Source: an uncultured Akkermansia sp. (lineage in GTDB: Bacteria; Verrucomicrobiota; Verrucomicrobiia; Verrucomicrobiales; Akkermansiaceae). Taken from it: a stretch of DNA of 5,044 nt. Both the position numbers and the translations under genes were made by a program. Below the pieces are notes generated by a model. It was given only the letters and a program-made list of their open reading frames with translations. It made no database searches and was not told the origin of the DNA. This document shows positions 1-5,044 of this stretch, piece by piece. How positions within the stretch are numbered: the first letter of the stretch is position 1; the number at the start of each line of letters is the position of its first letter. The stretch is from NCBI GenBank assembly GCA_947585525.1, contig CANPXA010000140.1:1-5044 (forward strand). The letters run 5' to 3'.

Positions 1-137
1 TTCAAAAATTCCGCTCCGCATTCGCTGCGCTAAGATTGCGCCGATGGCGCGCGAACATTCAAATCGTAAATCGTAAATAGACACCGCCAGATGCCGTCAG
101 GTTCCTCCGGTACCTTTCTGACCAGTTTTCGCCCTGT
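1..137. repeat. Composite hairpin/heptamer repeat, copy 1 (2 heptamers)
   Basis: First of three direct tandem copies; it may extend left of the window. Block A (1-60) contains a small perfect hairpin, GCGCC-gat-GGCGC, at 38-50. It is followed by two AAATCGT units (61-74) and a closing AAATAG (75-80). Block C (81-137) can also fold: GGTTCC (100-105) and GGTACC (109-114) pair with one mismatch, and GTCAG (96-100) is complementary to CTGAC (118-122). Block A is identical to that of copy 2. No stable coding sequence is apparent: the antisense reading frame through all three copies is repetitive peptide derived from the heptamers. The function is unknown. Confidence 0.9.
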
Positions 138-281
138 TTCAAAAATTCCGCTCCGCATTCGCTGCGCTAAGATTGCGCCGATGGCGCGCGAACATTCAAA
201 TCGTAAATCGTAAATCGTAAATAGGCACCGCCAGATGCCGTCAGGTTCCTCCGGTACCTTTCTGACCAGTTTTCGCCTTGA
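138..281. repeat. Composite hairpin/heptamer repeat, copy 2 (3 heptamers)
   Basis: Second tandem copy. Block A (138-197) matches copy 1 base for base, with the hairpin at 175-187. The array has three AAATCGT units (198-218) and AAATAG (219-224). Block C (225-281) matches copy 1 except for the first base and the last four bases. The period grows from 137 to 144 bp solely because of one extra heptamer, so the expansion is confined to the array. This is consistent with recent tandem duplication plus slippage. Confidence 0.9.
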
Positions 282-374
282 TCCAAAAATTCCGCTGCGC
301 ATTCGCTGCGCTAAGATTGCGCCGACGGCGCGCGAACATTCAAATCGTAAATCGTAAATCGTAAATCGTAAATA
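282..374. repeat. Composite hairpin/heptamer repeat, copy 3 (4 heptamers, lacks block C)
   Basis: Third tandem copy. Block A (282-341) differs from copies 1 and 2 at three of 60 positions. One change lies in the hairpin loop (gat to gac at 324-326), leaving the stem at 319-331 intact. The array has four AAATCGT units (342-369) and AAATAG (370-375). Block C is absent: after AAATAG the sequence enters an unrelated perfect hairpin (375-402). The whole stretch 1-487 holds no gene I can support, only these repeats and the upstream region of the secretin. Confidence 0.88.
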
Positions 375-402
375 GGCAAACGCATTTCCCAATGCGTTTG
401 CC
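375..402. other. Perfect 12-bp stem, 4-nt loop hairpin at the repeat border
   Basis: GGCAAACGCATT (375-386), loop TCCC, then AATGCGTTTGCC (391-402), an exact reverse complement. It begins exactly where repeat copy 3 ends. There is no immediate T-tract on the plus side: the sequence goes to CCGGGGG and then TTTT. It is therefore not a textbook intrinsic terminator, though it could be a weak one or an RNA-stabilising hairpin for something upstream. The right arm TTTGCC (397-402) has a second possible partner, GGCAAA at 414-419. Confidence 0.8.
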
Positions 403-445
403 CCGGGGGTTTTGGCAAAAATTTTCCTTGCAAGAAACTTTGTGA

Positions 446-474
446 GTGACTTGTGGGGAGGAAACTGGTAGAAT
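446..474 (+). promoter_or_regulatory. Candidate sigma-70-like promoter for the secretin operon
   Basis: GTGACT (446-451, four of six matches to TTGACA) and TAGAAT (469-474, five of six to TATAAT) are separated by 17 nt. Transcription would start near 480-482, only 6-8 nt ahead of the ATG at 488, so the message would be nearly leaderless. This is an inference from consensus only. A promoter further upstream, giving a leader that includes the GGGGAGG at 455-461, is also possible. Confidence 0.35.
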
Positions 475-486
475 AAGCGTGCTTAT
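473..486. promoter_or_regulatory. 14-bp inverted repeat abutting the secretin start
   Basis: ATAAGC (473-478), GT, GCTTAT (481-486) is a perfect inverted repeat with a 2-bp centre. It ends one base before the ATG at 488 and overlaps the end of the candidate -10 box and the predicted transcription start. As DNA it looks like an operator for a dimeric regulator; a 2-nt loop makes a full RNA hairpin unlikely. No regulator can be named. Confidence 0.35.
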
Positions 487-487
487 C

Positions 488-3013
488 ATGAGGAAGAAGT
501 CACTGACATACATCGTAGCGATTGCCTTCGCGGTGGTGGCACCGTGGAGTGTGGGTGTGTGTTCGGGACAGGAGGAGAAGAGTGTGGCGGCCCAGCAAGT
601 GGCGAGGCGACGAGTGAGTATTCAGGACGTGATGCAGGAAGTGCAGCAGGCTCGCAGTGCGTACGTCGAAAAGAAATACACGGATGCGGTCGAGCATTAC
701 CGAAACGCATTGTCGGTGCTGCCGAAAGGAAGTTCGACGAAGAAACTGGAGAGCTTTATTCGGGATAGTTTGTCGGACGCGCTGATCGCGAGGGCGATTG
801 ATTATCGCAGTGTCGGTAGGATTGAGGAGGCCATTTCTTTCCTGAAGGAAGCCATTGAGCAATCGCCCGGTAATGTCCGCGCTAAACAGGAACTTATCTA
901 CACCGAGGATCCCGTGCGTAACAATCCTGCTCTCACCCCGCGCCATGTCGGTGACGTGGAAGAAGTGAACCGTCTGCTCATCCTGGCGAACGGGTATTTG
1001 GACTTGGGGCAGTATGACAAGGCGGAGGAGACTTTCAAGAGAGTGCGCGACTATGATAGCACCAATGTCGCAGCCATGCAGGGACTGGAGAGAGTGAGGG
1101 AACGTAAGATGGATTATTATGCGGCGATGAGGGATGAGAGGCGTTCGAAGATGCTCAGCGAGGTGGACAAGACATGGGATGACTCGATGGGGAAAGGGGA
1201 TGAGCCTTCGCCTATGAAGGTCGGGGTGGAGATGCCGACGGAGGGAGAGCCGGAGCAGGTGGAGCAAGAGTATGCGGAGCTCTTTAACAATATGGTGATC
1301 CCCTCGTTCAATGTGGAGGACGCGAATATCACGGAAGTGATCGACCTCTTGCAGAACCAGGTGAGAAGGAAGGAGAGCAGCGGTCAGAAAGCTGCGAGAG
1401 CCGCCAACATCGTGGGAGCTTTCGGAGCAGTTGGGTCTCCGGAGTACCTCGCCGTCACTCAGAAGAGGTCAAGCTTCCGGATGGATAACGTGACGGTCAG
1501 AGAGTTGCTTGATGAGATAGGTCGGCACTACGGAGTGGAATACAACTTTTCACCGATTGGAGTGGAAATCACGCTTCCCGGGAGGGATTACGGACGGCTC
1601 GAGGAACGGGTGTTCACCGTGCCCCCGCATTTCTTTGACGAGGCAGAAGGCGAAGATGCGGATGAGGAGGAAGACGGGTTCGGCAGCGGGAGCTCCGGAA
1701 TGACCGTGGCACGAGTCAACCCCGTGGCTGCCCTCAAACGCATGAATATCTCCTTTCCACCGGGGGCAAATGCAGCGTATCATGCCGGGTCGCGACGCCT
1801 GACGGTTCGCAACACCTTGCGGAATTTGGCGGATATCGAGGAACTCGTGGCGGGCGGGTACGAAAAGACGCAGAAGTTGATTGTTCTCAACGTGATGGTG
1901 GTGGAAACCACCGAAGATTCGTTGGAGGACTTGGGCTTTGAGTGGTTGGTCAATGTCGGACCGGGGGGGCATCTCATCGGCGGAGGTGGAACCGAGTTCG
2001 CCGCCAGTAATGCCACCGGTATGCCGATCCTCTCGACGACACGCAATATCGACAATAATATGTCGCCGGTGGTTACCGAGGGACAGCGCACCATTCGTCA
2101 AGTCTCCGGAGACAGAAATATCGAGAACCTTTTAAAGCGAGGCTCCGTGGGAAGATTTCAGGAATTGAGCGGTACACAGGTTGCGTCTCCGACGATCTTC
2201 GGTTTCCGAGGCGTGTGGAGTCAGGCGGACGTGACGATGATCATGCGCGGTTTGTCGCAGAAAGGAACGGCGAGTACGCTGAGTACGCCGCGGCTCGTGT
2301 TTGCTCCCGGGAGCGAGGAGCAGGTGTCGCTCATCAACGTGAGGGAAATGTTCTACCCCACCAACTACAATGAACCCCAGTTGACGCAGAGTGTCAGCTA
2401 CCCGGTAGAGACTTCAAGCACCGGCGACCTGAACGGAGACGGAGATGTGACCGAAGGGCAGGCTGTCTACCAAGGAGCCATGGCTATAGCGGTCGGCGCT
2501 CAGCCCACGGATTTTGTGAGATATGGAGTGACGGAAGATGAGTTGGGTGGAATAGGTTCGATCATGCAGGTCCATAACGCGGAGGTGGCACCGGACAACT
2601 CAAGCGTGCGCTTGGCTATCACGACAACGGTGAATGACTTTGAGGGGTTTGTGGATTGGGGGACAGCAATCAATGCCGCTATGTGGACGGATTATGAGGT
2701 GCGGCGCGTCATGCTCTCCCCGAACCACATTTACCAGCCCATCTTCAAAAGGTATCGCACCAATACGCTGGTAACGGTGGAGGACGGGGCTGTCTTGGTG
2801 ATGGGGGGTATGAAAGAGGCGCGAGTGGTGCAATACGAGGACAAAGTGCCCATTCTCGGGGACTTGCCGTTGGTGGGCAGGCTGTTTCGTTCCAGCGGGG
2901 AGGAGCGCAAGCGCAAGGTTCTGCTGATATTCGCCAAGGTGAATATCATTGATCCGTCCGGGCACAGCATACGCACGAGAGAGGCAGGTGTTTCCGCTCA
3001 GGCGCCGATGTGA
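488..3013 (+). CDS. TPR-containing outer-membrane secretin (type IV pilus / type II secretion family)
   Basis: An 841-residue protein expected to oligomerise into an outer-membrane channel for a type IV pilus or type II-like system. Residues 1-27 form a signal peptide (RKK, a long hydrophobic run, possible cleavage after CSG). TPR-like helices lie near 55-81, 98-136 and 162-203. Secretin N-type segments follow near 269-361, then an acidic linker (384-396), a short Gly/Ser stretch and an N-domain with ISFPPGA (421-427) and LTVRNT (438-443). The secretin core spans about 463-820, with LSTPRL at 598-603 and the C-terminal signature DGAVLVMGG (766-774) and VPILGDLPLVGRLF (787-800). Residues 647-658 resemble an EF-hand loop. 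The layout resembles Akkermansia Amuc_1098-type secretins (inference). ATG 488 was chosen because it places the signal peptide at the N-terminus; in-frame GTG codons at 446 and 479 are alternatives, and no well-spaced ribosome site serves 488. The usual pilus neighbours (PilM/N/O) are not in the window. Confidence 0.92.
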   Translation: MRKKSLTYIVAIAFAVVAPWSVGVCSGQEEKSVAAQQVARRRVSIQDVMQEVQQARSAYVEKKYTDAVEHYRNALSVLPKGSSTKKLESFIRDSLSDALIARAIDYRSVGRIEEAISFLKEAIEQSPGNVRAKQELIYTEDPVRNNPALTPRHVGDVEEVNRLLILANGYLDLGQYDKAEETFKRVRDYDSTNVAAMQGLERVRERKMDYYAAMRDERRSKMLSEVDKTWDDSMGKGDEPSPMKVGVEMPTEGEPEQVEQEYAELFNNMVIPSFNVEDANITEVIDLLQNQVRRKESSGQKAARAANIVGAFGAVGSPEYLAVTQKRSSFRMDNVTVRELLDEIGRHYGVEYNFSPIGVEITLPGRDYGRLEERVFTVPPHFFDEAEGEDADEEEDGFGSGSSGMTVARVNPVAALKRMNISFPPGANAAYHAGSRRLTVRNTLRNLADIEELVAGGYEKTQKLIVLNVMVVETTEDSLEDLGFEWLVNVGPGGHLIGGGGTEFAASNATGMPILSTTRNIDNNMSPVVTEGQRTIRQVSGDRNIENLLKRGSVGRFQELSGTQVASPTIFGFRGVWSQADVTMIMRGLSQKGTASTLSTPRLVFAPGSEEQVSLINVREMFYPTNYNEPQLTQSVSYPVETSSTGDLNGDGDVTEGQAVYQGAMAIAVGAQPTDFVRYGVTEDELGGIGSIMQVHNAEVAPDNSSVRLAITTTVNDFEGFVDWGTAINAAMWTDYEVRRVMLSPNHIYQPIFKRYRTNTLVTVEDGAVLVMGGMKEARVVQYEDKVPILGDLPLVGRLFRSSGEERKRKVLLIFAKVNIIDPSGHSIRTREAGVSAQAPM

Positions 3014-3048
3014 TCCCCCCATCCCAGAAAGCGACAGGCGAGAGTATT

Positions 3049-3747
3049 ATGAGCAATGAGTTAAGGCAGGAGTGGTGGTCGCGCCCGCTCGGGCACTTGT
3101 TGTGGTTTGTGATTACATTGGTGTGTTGCACTTTGCGCAAGAAAATCAAGGGGGATACAAGCTTGCTCAAAGAGGGGCAGACAATTGTGGCGCTTTGGCA
3201 TAATCGAATTTTTGTTCCGTGTTATCTCTACCGCTACACCATACGCGGAAAGGTGCGCATGAGTATGCTGACCAGCGCGAGTAAGGATGGAACCATGCTT
3301 GCAACGGTGGCGGAGGATTATGGAATGAGTGCGGTGAGGGGCTCCAGTGCACGGCGTGGTGCTGTAGGGTTTCGTGACATGGTGCATGAGCTGGAGCAGG
3401 GGCTGAGTATGTGCATCACCCCGGATGGTCCCAAGGGACCGGCGTATTGCTGTCGGGACGGGGCGGTAAAGCTGGCCTCCCTGAGTGGTGTGCCGATAAC
3501 GCCCCTGCGAATTCGGTACACGGCATGCTTCCGAGCGAAGTCATGGGATCAATTTTTTATACCTCTTCCGTTTTCACGGATAGAGATGGAGGTATGTGAG
3601 ACGATACACGTTCCTGCCGGTCTGAAAGAGGAAGAGCTTGCCGAGTATAGCAGAAAATTGGAAAAGACGCTGAGAGATGAAGATGTTGCCCGCTTTCCCC
3701 ACTTGAATCATCAACCTTCAACCCCATATGAACACGATAATCATTGA
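3049..3747 (+). CDS. DUF374 lysophospholipid acyltransferase-like protein
   Basis: A 232-residue protein of the DUF374 (PF04028) branch of the glycerolipid/LpxL-type acyltransferase superfamily, expected to transfer an acyl chain to a membrane lipid at the cytoplasmic face of the inner membrane. The true substrate is unknown. Visible family motifs are ALWHNR (48-53), SASKDG (76-81), VRGSSARRG (96-104) and ITPDGPKGP (123-131), followed by the GAVKLASLSG segment. Residues 13-29 are hydrophobic and could anchor the protein. Length fits the family. An in-frame GTG at 3010 overlaps the secretin stop, but ATG 3049 is preferred because a GGCGAGAG stretch sits just before it and the 13 extra residues are unlike the family. 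The gene follows the secretin by 35 nt and overlaps folD by 20 nt, implying one transcript. Confidence 0.9.
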   Translation: MSNELRQEWWSRPLGHLLWFVITLVCCTLRKKIKGDTSLLKEGQTIVALWHNRIFVPCYLYRYTIRGKVRMSMLTSASKDGTMLATVAEDYGMSAVRGSSARRGAVGFRDMVHELEQGLSMCITPDGPKGPAYCCRDGAVKLASLSGVPITPLRIRYTACFRAKSWDQFFIPLPFSRIEMEVCETIHVPAGLKEEELAEYSRKLEKTLRDEDVARFPHLNHQPSTPYEHDNH

Positions 3748-4612
3748 TGGAAAACATACGTCGGAACGAGTTCGCCGTAACCTTCGCTCCGTTATTGAAC
3801 AACTCAAACAAGCCGGACACACGCCCGGGTTGGCTGTGGTGCTGGTAGGAGAGGACCCCGCTTCTCAAGTTTATGTGAACTCAAAAGTGAAAGCCTGTGA
3901 AGAACTGGGGATTTATTCGCAGAAATGGGTGATGCCGACCGAAACAAGTCAGGAGGAGCTGGTGCAGCTGATTGACCGGTTGAATCACGATGACCGCATC
4001 CACGGCATCCTCGTGCAGAGTCCTCCTCCTCCGCACATCGATGAGGCGGCTGTGGTGCTCTGCATCGACCCCCGTAAGGATGTGGATGGCTTCCACCCCG
4101 TGAATGTGGCAAAGCTGGTCATGGAGGATTCAAGTGGCTTTGTGCCCTGCACGCCGCTGGGGTGCATGGAGCTCCTCAAGGAATATGGGATCGAAACGAA
4201 GGGGAAGCATGCCGTGATCATAGGACGCAGCATGATTGTGGGCAAGCCGATGGCGCACCTGCTCATGAGTAAACAGGCCAATGCAACCGTAACGGTGGCT
4301 CACTCGCGCACAACGAATCTTGCCGATCTCTGCCGTACAGCAGATATCCTGGTGGCCGCAGTGGGTCGCCCGGGTCTCGTGACGGCACAATACGTGAAGC
4401 CCGGGGCGGTCGTGCTGGACGTTGGTATCAACCGCGTGGAGGATCCCACTCGCCCTCGTGGCTACCGCATCGTGGGAGATGTCAATTATGACGAGGTTGC
4501 CCCGCTCTGCAGTGCTATTACCCCCGTACCCGGTGGGGTGGGTCCCATGACCATAGCGATGCTCATGGCTAACACGGTGAAAGCCTGTCGCGCTTCCTGC
4601 GGAGTTGATTGA
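3728..4612 (+). CDS. folD: Bifunctional methylenetetrahydrofolate dehydrogenase / methenyltetrahydrofolate cyclohydrolase
   Basis: A complete 294-residue FolD. It oxidises 5,10-methylene-THF with NADP+ and hydrolyses the methenyl product to 10-formyl-THF in the cytoplasm, feeding purine and formyl-Met synthesis. Active-site features are Y49 and K53 in YVNSKVKACEELGI, Q97, and D120 in KDVDGFHPVN. Also visible are PCTPLGCMELL (140-150), the nucleotide-binding GRSMIVGKP (166-174), VTVAHSRT, and PVPGGVGPMT (266-275). The Q97 loop reads QSPPPPHI, where QLPLP is common; the catalytic residues are intact. ATG 3728 matches the usual N-terminus and lies 20 nt inside the acyltransferase gene. No Shine-Dalgarno-like sequence precedes it, suggesting translational coupling to the upstream gene. 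Confidence 0.97.
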   Translation: MNTIIIDGKHTSERVRRNLRSVIEQLKQAGHTPGLAVVLVGEDPASQVYVNSKVKACEELGIYSQKWVMPTETSQEELVQLIDRLNHDDRIHGILVQSPPPPHIDEAAVVLCIDPRKDVDGFHPVNVAKLVMEDSSGFVPCTPLGCMELLKEYGIETKGKHAVIIGRSMIVGKPMAHLLMSKQANATVTVAHSRTTNLADLCRTADILVAAVGRPGLVTAQYVKPGAVVLDVGINRVEDPTRPRGYRIVGDVNYDEVAPLCSAITPVPGGVGPMTIAMLMANTVKACRASCGVD

Positions 4613-4631
4613 TGCCGACGAATCAATATCA

Positions 4632-4661
4632 GCCGCCTTGGTCCGTCGTCCATGAGGCGGC
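4632..4661 (+). terminator. Hairpin downstream of folD, possible terminator
   Basis: GCCGCCT (4632-4638) and AGGCGGC (4655-4661) are perfect 7-bp complements separated by 16 nt, beginning 20 nt after the folD stop codon. The position suits the end of the operon. However, the loop is large and the stem is followed by GTTCC instead of a T-run, so it is at best a weak intrinsic terminator or a 3'-end protecting stem. Confidence 0.3.
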
Positions 4662-4701
4662 GTTCCAGCGCATTCTTCCTACCACTCCGCATTGTTCCTG
4701 A

Positions 4702-4806
4702 AATTCCGCTGCGCTCTCGCTCTGTATCATCGCGAGCATTGCTCGCCGAATTTGCCAAATCGTAATTCGTAATTCGTAATTCGTAAATAGGCCCCGCCAG
4801 GTGCCC
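4702..4806. repeat. Composite hairpin/heptamer repeat, diverged copy 4 (AATTCGT type)
   Basis: Same order and orientation as the copies at 1-374. ATTCCGCTGCGC begins at 4703. A perfect GCGAGC-att-GCTCGC hairpin lies at 4732-4746. One AAATCGT (4757-4763), three AATTCGT units (4764-4784) and the closing AAATAG (4785-4790) follow, and then a shortened block-C start, CCCCGCCAGGTGCC (4792-4805), resembling CACCGCCAGATGCC upstream. From ATTCCG to the first heptamer is within 1 nt of the upstream copies, yet the hairpin stem has a different sequence. The rest of 4613-4898 holds only the weak hairpin near folD and an inverted repeat at 4859. Confidence 0.82.
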
Positions 4807-4858
4807 CCGTCCATGAATCATTTTCTCTGTGATGACATTGCATTTTAATCTCGCCAAG

Positions 4859-4874
4859 AGCACACAGTTGTGCT
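4859..4874. promoter_or_regulatory. Inverted repeat upstream of the 4899 gene
   Basis: AGCACA (4859-4864), CAGT, TGTGCT (4869-4874) is a perfect 6-bp inverted repeat ending 24 nt before the ATG at 4899. It could be an operator or a small leader hairpin. Only weak promoter-like hexamers lie around it (TCGCCA at 4851 and TAAAGA at 4874, 17 nt apart), so I do not assign a promoter. Confidence 0.3.
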
Positions 4875-4898
4875 AAAGATGGAACGAGATAAAAAGCC

Positions 4899-5044
4899 AT
4901 GAGTGACACGCCTCCTCTATTTGATCATGTGAACCGCTATTTGGAGCTCGGTAAAAGCATCATGAGCCCGGCTCTCTACTTGGGAACGGGGATGCAGCCA
5001 TACTGGATGAAGGCTGCCGTGTATGAGCCCATCCAGCCGGACTC
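4899..5044 (+). CDS. Unrecognised protein, N-terminal 48 residues only
   Basis: An open frame starting at ATG 4899 and running off the window. An in-frame TAA at 4890 rules out a longer upstream frame, so this is the first ATG available; in-frame later options are GTG 4929 and ATG 4962. The visible protein begins MSDTPPLFDHVNRYLELG and continues with an aromatic, Tyr/Pro-rich stretch (SPALYLGTGMQPYW, residues 23-36). There is no signal peptide or membrane segment, so a cytoplasmic protein is likely. I do not recognise the family. GGAACGAG at 4881-4888 is a poor but possible ribosome site. It is separated from folD by 286 nt carrying a repeat, so it is probably a separate transcription unit. 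Confidence 0.6.
   Translation, partial: MSDTPPLFDHVNRYLELGKSIMSPALYLGTGMQPYWMKAAVYEPIQPD

Noticed and set aside
1..374. CRISPR array
   Set aside because: The long units are repeated as wholes with near-identical sequence, and the short heptamers are contiguous; there are no unique spacers.
30..392. 120-codon antisense open frame across the tandem repeats
   Set aside because: Its peptide is just the repeat translated (FTIYDLRFECSRA recurring); a heptamer has no stop in this frame, so the frame is open by construction.
375..402. Classical Rho-independent terminator
   Set aside because: The stem is excellent, but CCGGGGG follows it on the plus strand and CTATTTACG on the minus strand, with no immediate T-tract.
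500..1267. 255-codon antisense open frame opposite the secretin N-terminal region
   Set aside because: It has a His/Leu/Arg-rich composition typical of a shadow of a coding strand, no recognisable motif, and lies wholly opposite a well-supported gene.
1550..2101. 183-codon antisense open frame opposite the secretin middle
   Set aside because: A shadow frame with no domain or ribosome site; the plus strand here encodes clear secretin motifs.
3010..3048. GTG start for the acyltransferase overlapping the secretin stop
   Set aside because: It would add 13 residues (IPPSQKATGES type) unlike the family; ATG 3049 has a better-placed purine-rich site.
4879..4902. Seven-codon leader peptide frame (ATG 4879 to TGA 4900) overlapping the next start as ATGA
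   Set aside because: Too short to distinguish from chance; there is no ribosome site or run of regulatory codons.
4486..4909. Antisense open frames over the end of folD and the downstream repeat (peptides with NYELRIT or NYDLANS)
   Set aside because: They arise from the AATTCGT heptamers and the opposite strand of folD, and resemble no real protein.

Overview
The window looks like chromosomal DNA from a Gram-negative bacterium of the PVC superphylum, most likely a verrucomicrobium. This is an inference. It rests on a TPR-bearing outer-membrane secretin resembling the type IV pilus secretins of Verrucomicrobiota (Akkermansia Amuc_1098 type), a DUF374 acyltransferase, a standard folD, and hairpin/heptamer repeats of a kind that gives spurious 'FTIYDLR' and 'NYELRIT' peptides in many genomes. 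No rRNA, tRNA, CRISPR array, transposase or phage gene is visible.

Layout. Bases 1-374 hold three direct tandem copies of a composite repeat. Each has a 60-bp hairpin-bearing block and an array of the 7-mer AAATCGT closed by AAATAG; the first two also have a 57-bp second block. The arrays hold 2, 3 and 4 heptamers in order. Bases 375-487 hold a perfect 12-bp hairpin, a promoter-like pair and a 14-bp inverted repeat touching the first start codon. Three same-strand genes follow closely spaced: the secretin (488-3013), a DUF374 lysophospholipid acyltransferase-like protein (3049-3747, 35 nt later) and folD (3728-4612, overlapping the previous gene by 20 nt). They are probably co-transcribed. 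Bases 4613-4898 are intergenic, with a possible folD-end hairpin, a diverged fourth copy of the repeat (AATTCGT-type heptamers) and an inverted repeat ahead of a new gene starting at 4899 that runs off the window.

How the genes relate. The secretin would form an outer-membrane channel for a type IV pilus or type II-like machine. The acyltransferase would act on membrane lipids at the inner-membrane surface. FolD supplies one-carbon folates in the cytoplasm. The first two share an envelope theme; folD looks like a housekeeping passenger. The least explained material is the repeat family: four direct copies flank the operon, and the diverged copy keeps the hairpin with a different stem sequence but the same spacing to the heptamer array.
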